Assembly (NCBI RefSeq): GCF_900090265.1 | Contig: NZ_LT607752.1 | Span: 4,650,001-4,714,000 of the forward strand | Direction: 5' to 3' | Origin: Micromonospora rifamycinica | Lineage (GTDB): Bacteria > Actinomycetota > Actinomycetes > Mycobacteriales > Micromonosporaceae | DNA: 64,000 nt | Shown: in pieces, positions 8,372-16,854 of the stretch | Position numbering within the stretch: position 1 is the first letter of the stretch | Layout: each line of letters starts with the position of its first letter | Notes under the pieces: generated by a model | What the model saw: the letters and a program-made list of their open reading frames with translations, nothing else | Told to the model about the DNA's origin: nothing | Database searches by the model: none | Program-made: the position numbers and the translations under genes

Positions 8372-9174
8372 CTGCGGCGCCCGACCCCGACGTAGAAGCT
8401 CATCCGCTCCGGATGCTCGCCGACCTCGGCCGGTGACTCGGGACGCCACAGCGGTGACCACACCACACCGGGTTCCACCAGGTCGAGGCCGGCGAAGAAG
8501 TCCTCCACCTGGGCGCGGGTACGGGCGGTGACCGGGGTGTTCGTCCGGCCGCTGAGCCGGGTGCCCTCGCCCATCTCGTCCGGCCGGCTGTCGGTGGTGA
8601 CGTGGCTGATCGCCACGCAGCTGCCGGGGGCCAGCGCCGTCCACAGTCGCCTGATCACGCCGTACGGGTCGTCCTCGTCGGCAACCGCGTGCACGACCGA
8701 GACGAGCAGCAGGCCGACCGGCTGGTCGAGGTCCAGCAGCCGGCGGACCTCGGGGTGGCCCAGGATGGCGTCCGGGTGGCGCAGGTCCTCCAGCAGGGCG
8801 ATCGCGTTCGGCTGGCCGGCGAGGATGTGCGTGCTGTGGGTCACCGCCACCGGGTCGATGTCCACGTAGACCACCCGGGTGTCCGGATCCACCTGCTGGG
8901 CGATCTCGTGCACGTTGCCCACCGTCGGGATGCCGGACCCGATGTCGAGGAACTGCCGGATCCCCTCGTCGAGCATGAAGCGCACCGCGCGGTGCAGGAA
9001 CTCGCGGTTCGCCCGCGCGACCAGACGGAGGTCCGGCACCGCGGCCAGGGCCTGCCGGGCGAACTCCCGGTCGACCTCGAAGTTGTGCGAGCCGCCGAGC
9101 CAGTAGTCGTAGGCTCGGGCCACGCTCGGCCGACTGAGGTCGACATCTGCTGGTGCCCACTCCGGCCGTTCCAT
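8368..9174 (-). CDS. SAM-dependent methyltransferase, DUF574/SAM_MT family
   Basis: A 268-aa member of the actinobacterial methyltransferase family formerly called DUF574. It carries the family hallmark PSVARAYDYWLGGSHNFEVD, then FLDIGSGIPTVGNVHEIAQ for S-adenosylmethionine binding and VVYVDIDPVAVTHS. Substrates of this large family are mostly unknown. I favour ATG 9174, which has an AAAGG-type site upstream, over the GTG at 9180. Its stop overlaps the start of the EAL gene by four bases, so the two form one operon. The link between a methyltransferase and c-di-GMP turnover is suggestive but unexplained. Confidence 0.9.
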   Translation of the reverse strand: MERPEWAPADVDLSRPSVARAYDYWLGGSHNFEVDREFARQALAAVPDLRLVARANREFLHRAVRFMLDEGIRQFLDIGSGIPTVGNVHEIAQQVDPDTRVVYVDIDPVAVTHSTHILAGQPNAIALLEDLRHPDAILGHPEVRRLLDLDQPVGLLLVSVVHAVADEDDPYGVIRRLWTALAPGSCVAISHVTTDSRPDEMGEGTRLSGRTNTPVTARTRAQVEDFFAGLDLVEPGVVWSPLWRPESPAEVGEHPERMSFYVGVGRRR

Positions 9175-9592
9175 TGCCACCTTTCCCCATCACCACAGTG
9201 ACGTGACCGCCGCCACTATAATCGGAAGTTTCCCACCCCTGCAGCGCGGCGGGATTCCGCCGCAGGCCAGTGCCGCCGGGGGTTCCGCCCACGATCCGTC
9301 CACAGGGCACGGACACTCGACCCGCCGGTGGTCGTCAGGCGGGCGGGGCGACCGCGCCTCCGTGGCGGTGTCCCCGGCGACCGCATCGGTCGATCTCCCC
9401 GGGTGTCGACGGCCCCGACCGGCCGGTCGGGGCCGGGCGCGGTTTCGCGGAGCGGTGCCGCCGGGGGCGGGCCGGGGCGCCGATAGTTATAAATCCTTTA
9501 TGCGTAACTTGTCCGATTCCCTCTCGTTCAGTCGTTGACGGCTGCCGCGACACCGAGCAGACCCGTCATCCGCATCTGAACGGGGGAAATCG
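9175..9592. promoter_or_regulatory. Divergent intergenic region, methyltransferase and IPT/TIG genes
   Basis: About 418 bp without a credible gene. On the minus strand a TATAGT hexamer at 9215-9220 sits about 40 bp upstream of the methyltransferase start and could be its -10 element. Near the other end an AT-rich patch (9482-9500, around GTTATAAATCC) precedes the wall-protein gene. The middle is ordinary GC-rich sequence in which I see nothing more. Confidence 0.5.
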
Positions 9593-12232
9593 GTGAGGCC
9601 TGTCCTGCGAAGAATCACGAGCGCGTCCACGGCGGTGCTGGTCGCCGGCCTGGCGACCCTGGGGGTGGGGACGCCGGCCCGGGCGGCACCCGGCGACGCG
9701 ACCGCCCGCGGTGTCGTCGTCGACCTGTCCGCCGAGGTGCTCGGCACAGCGGTGATCTCCGCCGCCGCCACCATCGGCACCGCCACCGCGCCGGCCGCCG
9801 GTGGCACCGACACCGAGACGTTGCTGGCGGTGTCGGTACCGGGGGCGCTCGGCGTGACCGCCAGCGGCACCGTGGCGGAGGTCACCGCCACCCGGGCGGC
9901 GGACGCTTCGTCGGCGTCCGCCAGCGTCACCGCCCTCAACCTGACGGTGCTCGGCATCGACGTGCTGGACACCGCCGAGGCCACCGCCACCGCGGTCTGC
10001 CCGCAGGTCGGCGCGACCAGCGCGGACACCACGCTCGTCGGGCTGGAGCTGTTCGGCTCGGCGGTGACCCTGACGGCGAACACCCCCGCCGTCGTGGGCA
10101 GCGCCGCAGTGGTGGTGCCGGGGCTGGTCGGCGCGAGCCTGGACGCCGCGTTGACCCGCGTCGAGACGACCACCGCCACCGGCGCGACCGCGATCGCGGT
10201 ACGGGCCGTCCTCACCCTGTCGGGCACCGTCCTCGGTGTCCCGACCACCATCCCCGTCGGAACCGTGATCGTGGCCGAGGCCAGCTGTGAACGTCCGCCG
10301 GCCGCGCCGACCGCCGCGACGATCACCCCCGACGAGGGTCCGCAGTCGGGCGGCCAGACGGTGACGATCACCGGTACGGGCTTCGTCCCGGACGGCACCA
10401 CGGTCACCTTCGACGGCGTGCCGGCGACCGGCGTCACCGTGGCACCGGGTGGCGGCTCGCTGACGGCGGTCACCCCGCCCGGCGCGGTCGGCCCCGCGCA
10501 GGTGGTGGTCAGCACGGTGAACGGCGCGACCGCGCCGCTGGGCTACACGTACCTGGCCGACGGCAGCGGAGCGACGGTCACCGGCCTCACGCCGACCTCC
10601 GGACCCACCGTCGGCGGCACGACCGTGACGATCACCGGCACCGGTTTCACCGGCGCGGCCGGCGTGGACTTCGACGGGTTGCCCGGCACCGGGTTCACCG
10701 TCGACCCGGCCGGCACCACGATCACGGTGGTGACCCCGCCGAACCCGGCGGGGCCGGCCCTGGTCGAGCTGGTCTTCCCGGACGGTCGGGTGACCGCGCC
10801 GACGTTCACCTACGTCGCGCCGACGATCACCTCGATCGTGCCGGACACCGGCCCGACCGCCGGCGGCACCACGGTCACGATCACCGGTACCGGCTTCACC
10901 GGGGCGACCGGAGTGACCTTCGGCGACACCCCGGGCACCAACCTCGTCGTGGACCCGGGTGGCACCTCGCTGACCGTGGTCACACCGCCGGGGCAGGTCG
11001 GCCCGGTGGACGTCACCGTGCTGCTCCCGGGCGCGAACGCCACCGCCCCGGGCGGCTTCACCTACGTGGCAGCGCCGCCGACCGCCGCGTCGATCACGCC
11101 GGACGAGGGTCCGCAGGCGGGCGGCCAGACGGTGACGATCACCGGATCCGGCTTCGTCCCCGGTGGCACGACCGTCACCTTCGACGGGCTGCCGGCCACC
11201 GGCGTCACGGTCGCCCCGGGCGGCACCTCCCTGACGGCCGTCACCCCGCCCGGTGCGGTGGGGCCGGCCGTCGTGCTGGTGAGCACCGACGCCGGTACGG
11301 CGGCACCGCTCGGCTACACCTACCTCGCTGACGGCAGCGCCGCCGACGTGACCGGGCTGACCCCGACGACCGGGCCGACCTCGGGCGGCACCACGGTGAC
11401 CATCACCGGCACCGGCTTCACCGGGGCGACCGGGGTGACCTTCGACGGGGTGCCCGGCACCGGGTTCACCGTCGACCCGGCCGGCACCACGATCACCGTG
11501 GTGACTTCGCCGAACACGGCCGGGCCGGCGGAGGTGCGACTGGTGTTCCCGGCCGGCACCGCCGGGGCGCCGCCGTTCACGTACGTCGCACCGACGATCA
11601 CCTCCATCGTGCCGGGCACCGGACCGACCACCGGCGGCACCACGGTGACCATCACCGGCACCGGCCTCACCGGCGCGACCGGTGTGGACTTCGGTGGCAC
11701 ACCGGGCACCAACCTGGTGGTGAGCCCCGACGGGACCTCACTGACAGTGGTCACCCCACCCGGCCCGGTCGGCCCGGTGGACGTGACCGTGCAGCTGCCG
11801 GGTGACGACGTCACCGAACCGGGCGGGTTCAGCTACGAGGCCGCCCCGCCGCGCATCGACACGGTCACCCCGGGCCAGGGGCCGACCGACGGCGGTACGA
11901 CCGTGACGGTCGGCGGCTCCGGGTTCGTGCCGGGCCGGACCACTGTCACCATCTGCGGCGCGGTCATCCCGGCCAGCCAGGTCACCGTGGCGACGGACGG
12001 TCGCTCGTTGACCTTCCGCACGCCGCCCTGCGCGGCCGGCGACACCACGGTCGTGGTGAACACCGACGGTGGCGCCTCCAACGGGCTCACCTTCCGCTAC
12101 GTCCCGCGGAACCTGCCGGTGACCGGTGACGTCGTCACCACGCCGCTGGCCGCCGGGGCGGTGCTCGCGCTCCTCGGCGTCGTCCTCGTCCTGCTGACCC
12201 GCCGTCGGCGGCACGCCGGACAGGTCGACTGA
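9593..12232 (+). CDS. Sortase-anchored wall protein with seven IPT/TIG repeats
   Basis: An 879-aa exported protein starting at GTG with GGGGGAAA just upstream. Residues 1-31 form a signal peptide (AVLVAGLATLGVGTPARA). Residues 32-235 are a threonine/alanine-rich beta domain resembling choice-of-anchor proteins. Seven IPT/TIG Ig-like modules follow, each opening with a variant of GPxxGGTTVTITGTGF. Repeats 1-3 and 4-6 are nearly the same triplet; repeat 7 is divergent and has Cys pairs. The C-terminus has LPVTG, a hydrophobic helix and RRRR, a sortase signal, so the protein should be covalently linked to the cell wall. It may be an adhesin or structural surface protein; the ligand is unknown. 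Confidence 0.93.
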   Translation: MRPVLRRITSASTAVLVAGLATLGVGTPARAAPGDATARGVVVDLSAEVLGTAVISAAATIGTATAPAAGGTDTETLLAVSVPGALGVTASGTVAEVTATRAADASSASASVTALNLTVLGIDVLDTAEATATAVCPQVGATSADTTLVGLELFGSAVTLTANTPAVVGSAAVVVPGLVGASLDAALTRVETTTATGATAIAVRAVLTLSGTVLGVPTTIPVGTVIVAEASCERPPAAPTAATITPDEGPQSGGQTVTITGTGFVPDGTTVTFDGVPATGVTVAPGGGSLTAVTPPGAVGPAQVVVSTVNGATAPLGYTYLADGSGATVTGLTPTSGPTVGGTTVTITGTGFTGAAGVDFDGLPGTGFTVDPAGTTITVVTPPNPAGPALVELVFPDGRVTAPTFTYVAPTITSIVPDTGPTAGGTTVTITGTGFTGATGVTFGDTPGTNLVVDPGGTSLTVVTPPGQVGPVDVTVLLPGANATAPGGFTYVAAPPTAASITPDEGPQAGGQTVTITGSGFVPGGTTVTFDGLPATGVTVAPGGTSLTAVTPPGAVGPAVVLVSTDAGTAAPLGYTYLADGSAADVTGLTPTTGPTSGGTTVTITGTGFTGATGVTFDGVPGTGFTVDPAGTTITVVTSPNTAGPAEVRLVFPAGTAGAPPFTYVAPTITSIVPGTGPTTGGTTVTITGTGLTGATGVDFGGTPGTNLVVSPDGTSLTVVTPPGPVGPVDVTVQLPGDDVTEPGGFSYEAAPPRIDTVTPGQGPTDGGTTVTVGGSGFVPGRTTVTICGAVIPASQVTVATDGRSLTFRTPPCAAGDTTVVVNTDGGASNGLTFRYVPRNLPVTGDVVTTPLAAGAVLALLGVVLVLLTRRRRHAGQVD
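10306..11850 (+). repeat. 771-bp intragenic duplication of an IPT/TIG triplet
   Basis: Within the wall-protein gene, repeats 1-3 and 4-6 follow the same order A-B-C, A-B-C. Corresponding sequences (for example the GACGAGGGTCCGCAG motif) lie 771 bp, or 257 codons, apart. Identity between the two blocks is visibly higher than between neighbouring repeats, so the array grew by duplication of a three-module block. Confidence 0.8.
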
Positions 12233-12239
12233 CCGGGAC

Positions 12240-12275
12240 GTCCCGGCCGGGGTCCGATCGGATCCCGGCCGGGAC
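12240..12275. terminator. Bidirectional hairpin between wall-protein and cellulase genes
   Basis: GTCCCGGCCGGG and CCCGGCCGGGAC are exact inverse complements around TCCGATCGGA, itself a palindrome, giving a 36-nt near-perfect hairpin between two convergent genes. It has no T-tract, as is usual for actinobacteria. Confidence 0.75.
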
Positions 12276-12403
12276 GCGTACCGACAGCCTCGTCCCGCCG
12301 AGCGGCGCACCCGCGCCGGGCGGCCAGCGGCCTGACCGCCGTCGTGGCCGGTCAGGCCCCTGGTCGCACCTCCCGGCCCCGCCGGTTCAGGGTCTGCTCA
12401 ACC

Positions 12404-12463
12404 GCCGTGCAGGACAGCGCCGGTCCAGGGCACGCTCAGTTCGCCGTGCAGGACAGCGCCGGT
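12404..12463. repeat. 21-bp direct repeat duplicating the cellulase 3' end
   Basis: The same 21-base block (beginning GCCGTGCAGGACAGCG) occurs at 12404-12424 and 12443-12463. The second copy lies inside the last codons of the cellulase gene; the first lies just beyond its stop. It looks like a small duplication that shifted or extended the 3' end. Confidence 0.9.
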
Positions 12464-14046
12464 ACGCCGTTGGTGCCGCCCGCCGAGGCCAGGAAGCCGA
12501 AGGTCGTGCTGCCGCCGGCACCGAGCGCGCCGTTGTAGCTGACGTTGCGGGCGGTGACCGTCGGGCCGCTGCTGGTCAGTGTCGCGCTCCACGCCTGCGT
12601 CACCTGCTGCCCGTTGGCGAACGTCCAGGTCACCGTCCAGCCGCTGATCGCGGAGCTGCCGGCGGTCACCCGTACCTCGGCCTGGAAGCCGCCCTGCCAC
12701 TGACCGGTCACCGTGTACGACGCCGCGCAGGACCGCCCGCCCGACGGCGGCGGGGTCGTGGTCGGCGGCGGGGTGGTGGTCGGCGGCGGGGTGGTGGTCG
12801 GTGGCGGCGCGGTGGTGGTCGGCGGCGGGGTGGTCGGCGGGGTGGTGCCGACGGCGCTCATGATGGCGTCGATGATGCCCTGCTGGGTGACGCTGCCGGT
12901 GCTGCGGTTGAACAGCCCGAACCCGTACGCCCCGTTGTAGCCGTTGTCCCAGTAGGCGGTGGCGGCCCCGTACTTCTTGGCGGTGGCCACCAGGGTGCGC
13001 GCGTAGTCCGCGCGGTACCTGTTGTTCGTCGGGTCGGCGGACGTCTTGTCGACCGATCCGTACTCGCCGACGAAGACCGGGTAGCCACGCGCGACGAAGG
13101 TGTCGCGCACCTTCTTCAGCTGCCCGTCCATGAAGTCCTGCTGCCCCCAGGTCGACTTCCGGGCCGGATTGGTGGCGGCCGGCCCCCACTGCGTGATGGT
13201 GCCGTTCTCCTCACCGGCGAAGTCCCAGGGGTCGTAGTAGTGCACGGAGATCATCAGCCGCTGCTCGTTGGCCGGGATGGACGACGACCGGTACTGGTCG
13301 GTCGGCAGCACGAAGCCGTAGTTGCCGACGGTGTAGTCGATGTTGGTGTTCCAGCCGGGGACGAGCAGCCAACGCGAGGTGTTGTTCCCGCCGGTCCGGC
13401 GGACCGTGTCCACGAAGATCTGGTTGTAGGCGTTGATGTTCGAGTAGCACGGCTGGGTGGGGTTGCCGTACTGCCCGTCGAACTCCTCGTTCATGGATTC
13501 GAGGACGAGGCGCTCGCCGTAGCTCTGGAACCGGGTCGCGACCTGCTGCCAGACCTTCTGGTACCTGTCTTTGATCGTCGTCTGGTTCGACGCGTCGCAG
13601 ATCAGCCACGAGCCGTTGATGGTCTTGTAGCCGTCGCCGTGCATGTTGATCAGCACGTACAGGCCGCGACCGTAGGCGTAGTCGACGATTTCCTTGATCC
13701 GGTTGAGCCAGCCGGCGTTGACCGTGTAGTTCGGGGCGGAGCCGATGTTTCCGAGGTAGGAGACCGGGATGCGGATCGTCGTGAAGCCCGCCGCGCGTAC
13801 CCGGTCGATGAAGGCCTGCGTCACGACCGGGTTGCCCCACGCCGTCTCGCTGGGGATCCCGTTGGCGTTGGCTTCCAGGGCGTTGCCCAGGTTCCAGCCG
13901 GCCCCCATGCCGGCGACGAGTTGGGTGGCGTTGAGCTGGGTCATGCTGTCGGCCGACGCGGAACTCGTCGTCACGACGGCGGAACCGGCCAGCGCCAGTA
14001 CGCCGGAGAGGAAGGCGAACTGCACCTTCCGGAGTGTGGATGTCAC
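12436..14046 (-). CDS. Secreted cellulase: GH5 catalytic domain, Pro/Thr linker, CBM2
   Basis: A 536-aa extracellular endoglucanase that should cleave beta-1,4-glucan. Residues 1-33 are a signal peptide ending ASA. The GH5 domain (about 38-400) shows WNLGNALEAN, the acid/base Glu187 in SMNEEFDG and the nucleophile Glu328 in VFVGEYGS. Residues 401-438 are a (TTTPPP)n linker. The last 100 residues form a family 2 cellulose-binding module (SYTVTGQWQGGFQAEV, with Cys near both ends). The start is a GTG preceded by GGGAGA. It lies downstream of a two-component operon on the same strand, with an imperfect palindrome in the gap. The last seven codons are part of a small direct repeat. Confidence 0.95.
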   Translation of the reverse strand: MTSTLRKVQFAFLSGVLALAGSAVVTTSSASADSMTQLNATQLVAGMGAGWNLGNALEANANGIPSETAWGNPVVTQAFIDRVRAAGFTTIRIPVSYLGNIGSAPNYTVNAGWLNRIKEIVDYAYGRGLYVLINMHGDGYKTINGSWLICDASNQTTIKDRYQKVWQQVATRFQSYGERLVLESMNEEFDGQYGNPTQPCYSNINAYNQIFVDTVRRTGGNNTSRWLLVPGWNTNIDYTVGNYGFVLPTDQYRSSSIPANEQRLMISVHYYDPWDFAGEENGTITQWGPAATNPARKSTWGQQDFMDGQLKKVRDTFVARGYPVFVGEYGSVDKTSADPTNNRYRADYARTLVATAKKYGAATAYWDNGYNGAYGFGLFNRSTGSVTQQGIIDAIMSAVGTTPPTTPPPTTTAPPPTTTPPPTTTPPPTTTPPPSGGRSCAASYTVTGQWQGGFQAEVRVTAGSSAISGWTVTWTFANGQQVTQAWSATLTSSGPTVTARNVSYNGALGAGGSTTFGFLASAGGTNGVPALSCTAN

Positions 14047-14086
14047 CAGGATCTCCCGTCTTCGAGCCCACCGTCACGCGGGGTTG

Positions 14087-14100
14087 TCGAAGCGATTCGA
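14087..14100. promoter_or_regulatory. Candidate operator upstream of the cellulase
   Basis: TCGAA at 14087-14091 and TTCGA at 14096-14100 are inverted repeats separated by GCGA, about 40 bp upstream of the cellulase start. Cellulase genes in actinomycetes are often under LacI-type (CebR) repressors, but this sequence is not the CebR consensus. Purely a candidate. Confidence 0.3.
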
Positions 14101-14217
14101 CGATCTGTCGACTGTCTGCCCCGGCAGGTGCCGGGCCGCCAAAGAATAGATGTACATGCATGAATGGGCAAGGTGGCCGGGGGTCTCGTGCCGGGTTCGG
14201 ACCGCCGGGGGAGGACA

Positions 14218-15342
14218 CTACGGCGTGCCGGGCAGTCGGACCGTGACCAGGAGGCCTCCCCGTGGGCTGGGGGCGAGGTCGAGGGTTCCGGCGTGGGCGC
14301 GGACGATGCTGTGCACGATGGCGAGGCCCAGGCCGACGCCGGCGTGTTCGTCGGTGCGTACGCGTCTGGTCCCGCGCTGGAAGGGCTCGGTGAAGGTCGG
14401 CACCAGCTCGGGCGGGAGCCGGTGGCCCGTGTTCCCGATCCGCAGCACGCTCGTGTCGCCGTGCGCCTCGGTGTGGACCGACACGGTGCCGCCGGCCGGA
14501 AGGTTGTGGACGATGGCGTTCTGCACGAGGTTGGTCACCATCCGTAGCAGAAGCTCGGGGGAGCCGCTGGTGCCGGCCGCCCCACCGGAGACGTCCAGGG
14601 TGATCCGACGCCGTTCGGCGAGCGGGAGCAGCGTCTCGGTCGCCTCCTCGGCGAGCAGTGAGAGGTCGAGGCGTTCGCGGGCGAAGACACCACGGTCGCC
14701 GCGGCTGAGCAGCAGCAGAGCCTCGGTGAGGTCGATCGCCCGCTGGTTGACGGTGTGCAGTCGGTCGATGAGGTCCCCCCGCCCCGCGGCGGGATCCCGG
14801 CGGGCGACGTCGAGCAGCGCCCGGGACACCGCGAGCGGGGTCCGCAGTTCGTGGGAGGCGTTCGCGGCGAACCTCTGCTGCTCGGCGACGTGGGACTCGA
14901 GTCGTTCGAGCATCGAGTCGAACGCGTCGGAGAGTTCCCGGAACTCGTCGTCGCGTCCCTCCAGGCGAATCCGGTGGGACAGCGACCCGTGCGCGGCCAT
15001 CCGGGTGGCACGGGTGATCCGGGTCAGTGGCGCGAGCATCCGGCCGGCGAGGAGCCAGCCGCCCAGCAGGCCGAAGAACAGCAGCAGGGCCAGCACCACC
15101 ACCGCTCTCGGGGCGAAGGCGCGGAGCAGGTCGGAGCGGTTCGGTACGAACATGACGGGGGCGGGCAGCCGGGAACTCCCGGGGGTCGGTGCGGGGGTGG
15201 CGGGGGCGTCGATCACCTCGGGTACGTACCGCAGCAGGAACACCCACACGGTGGTGAGGAGCAGGCCACCGGCCAGCACGACGAACCCGGCGTAGCTGAG
15301 GGTCAGTTTGAGGCGGACGCTGGGACCGGGCTCCCTAGTCAC
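14218..15342 (-). CDS. Sensor histidine kinase with HAMP domain
   Basis: A 374-aa membrane kinase. Two membrane helices (about 17-37 and 80-99) bracket a short, roughly 40-residue extracytoplasmic loop. HAMP follows (100-155), then the HisKA dimerisation domain with phosphoacceptor His164 in ANASHELRTPL, and an ATPase domain with N-box MVTNLVQNAIVHN and G2 box GVGLGLAIVHS. The start GTG at 15342 overlaps the response-regulator stop (GTGACTAG), so the pair is translationally coupled. The short sensory loop suggests detection of an envelope or membrane cue. The cellulase gene lies 171 bp downstream on the same strand and might be a target, but nothing proves it. Confidence 0.93.
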   Translation of the reverse strand: MTREPGPSVRLKLTLSYAGFVVLAGGLLLTTVWVFLLRYVPEVIDAPATPAPTPGSSRLPAPVMFVPNRSDLLRAFAPRAVVVLALLLFFGLLGGWLLAGRMLAPLTRITRATRMAAHGSLSHRIRLEGRDDEFRELSDAFDSMLERLESHVAEQQRFAANASHELRTPLAVSRALLDVARRDPAAGRGDLIDRLHTVNQRAIDLTEALLLLSRGDRGVFARERLDLSLLAEEATETLLPLAERRRITLDVSGGAAGTSGSPELLLRMVTNLVQNAIVHNLPAGGTVSVHTEAHGDTSVLRIGNTGHRLPPELVPTFTEPFQRGTRRVRTDEHAGVGLGLAIVHSIVRAHAGTLDLAPSPRGGLLVTVRLPGTP

Positions 15343-16030
15343 GCTCCGCTCCCGTGCCCCCGTCGCCGGGGCCGGTGTCGATGCGGTAGCCGACACCCGG
15401 CACCGTGCCGATGATCCATGGTTCGCCGAGCCGTTTGCGCAGGGTGGAGACGGTGATGCGGACGGCGTTGGTGAACGGGTTGGCGTTGAGGTCCCAGGCC
15501 CGTTCCAGCAGTTCCTCGGCACTGACGACCCCGCCCTCGGCGGCGACGAGGACCTCCAGCACGGCGAACTGCTTCCGGGTGAGCGCCACCGGACGGCCGT
15601 CGCGCAGGACCTCCCGGCGGAAGGGGTCGACCCGCAGGCCGGCGGTCTCGCGGACCGGCGGCCGGCAGTACCCGCGTCTGCGGTCGAGTGCCCTGAGCCG
15701 GAGCACGAGTTCCCGCAGGTCGAACGGTTTGGTCAGGTAGTCGTCGGCGCCTAGTTGGAAGCCGGACGCCTTGTCGTCGATCCGGTCGGCGGCGGTGAGC
15801 ATGAGGATCGGGATGCCGCTGCCGGAGGCGACCATGCGCCGGGCGACCTCGTCGCCGGAGGGGCCGGGGACGTCCCGGTCGAGGACCGCGAGGTCGTAGT
15901 GGTTGACGCCGAGCAGCTCCAGGGCCGCGTCGCCGTCGGGGGCGATGTCGGCGGCGATCGCCTCCAGCCGCAGGCCGTCCCGGACGGCCTCGGCCAGGTA
16001 GGGCTCGTCCTCCACGATCAGTACGCGCAT
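15335..16030 (-). CDS. OmpR/PhoB-family response regulator
   Basis: A 231-aa regulator. The receiver domain (1-115) has the acidic pocket in VEDEP, the phosphoacceptor Asp51 in AVLDRDVPGPSG and Lys in YLTKPFD. The winged-helix DNA-binding domain (about 130-225) shows RKQFAVLEVL, LLERAWD and VGYRIDTGP. It is the first gene of the operon with the overlapping histidine kinase. It would bind DNA as a dimer once phosphorylated by that kinase. The start is an ATG ten bases from the end of the VanZ-like gene, which runs on the same strand, so the two-component genes may be co-transcribed with it. Confidence 0.94.
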   Translation of the reverse strand: MRVLIVEDEPYLAEAVRDGLRLEAIAADIAPDGDAALELLGVNHYDLAVLDRDVPGPSGDEVARRMVASGSGIPILMLTAADRIDDKASGFQLGADDYLTKPFDLRELVLRLRALDRRRGYCRPPVRETAGLRVDPFRREVLRDGRPVALTRKQFAVLEVLVAAEGGVVSAEELLERAWDLNANPFTNAVRITVSTLRKRLGEPWIIGTVPGVGYRIDTGPGDGGTGAERD

Positions 16031-16039
16031 GCGGGCAGC

Positions 16040-16753
16040 CTATGGTCGGACGAGCGTCGTACCGGTGGGTCCGGATCGCCGGCCCGACGCCGTCGCCGGC
16101 CCGGTGCGCCACCAGTGGCGGGACGCCAACCCGGCCAGCACGGCGCCGGTGGTGTTGACCAGTACGTCGTCCACCGAGGAGACCCGGTCCAGCAGCAGGA
16201 CGTACTGTGCGGTCTCCACCAGAACCGAGCAGCCCGCCCCGAGCGCCAGGATCCGCGGCACCGAGGCCAGCGCCGGGAACCGCACCGGGGCGAAGAACCC
16301 CAGCGCCGCGGAGACCAGCAGGTTGCCGCCGATCCCGACCGGCCCCATCGTGACCAGGTCCCGCAACGGGACCAGACTCACCCGGCCGGGGCCGGTGCCC
16401 GGTGCCGCTCCCGGCATCAGGACCATCCACACGAACGGCGCCGTCCCGTAGACCATGCCCACCTCGGTCAGCGACCTCCGCCACGCGGAGGTGCCGCCGG
16501 TCGCCCGACGCAGGTGGGCCAGCGTCCACACCGCCAGGGCCGCCAGCGGCAGGCCCACCAGCGTCATCAGCACCACCCCGTTGAACGTGTCGTAGCAGCC
16601 GTGCCACCGTCCGGCCAGGCACGGGGGAGCGGACATCATGAGCGGCCGTCGGACGGCGAACGCCGCGCCCGCCAGCCCGAGGACACCCAGGCTGGCGAGC
16701 GCGACCGTGCGGATCGGGCGCGGCGGTGCGGACGGGGAGGCAGGGTTGCTCAT
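16040..16753 (-). CDS. VanZ-like membrane protein
   Basis: A 237-aa integral membrane protein starting MSNPASPSAPPRP after a G-rich ribosome site; the longer reading frame upstream is not coding. Hydrophobic helices are visible near residues 15-35, 60-80, 105-125, 140-165 and 170-215. The C-terminal half carries VanZ-family features (NLLVSAALGFFAPVRFP, LVETAQYVLLLDRVSSVDDVLVNTTGAVLAG, the SxDDVxxNxxGxxLG pattern). VanZ itself raises teicoplanin resistance by an unknown mechanism, and most homologues are uncharacterised. It sits just upstream of the two-component genes, so an envelope-stress connection is possible but unproven. Confidence 0.85.
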   Translation of the reverse strand: MSNPASPSAPPRPIRTVALASLGVLGLAGAAFAVRRPLMMSAPPCLAGRWHGCYDTFNGVVLMTLVGLPLAALAVWTLAHLRRATGGTSAWRRSLTEVGMVYGTAPFVWMVLMPGAAPGTGPGRVSLVPLRDLVTMGPVGIGGNLLVSAALGFFAPVRFPALASVPRILALGAGCSVLVETAQYVLLLDRVSSVDDVLVNTTGAVLAGLASRHWWRTGPATASGRRSGPTGTTLVRP

Positions 16754-16854
16754 GCCCCCATCGAAGCCGGAGCGTTGTTGCGGCGGCGTATGCGTTTCTC
16801 CATGCCCCGGCGCGCCGACCCCGGCAGGTCCCGCTCCCGCGCCCGCCGGACCGC

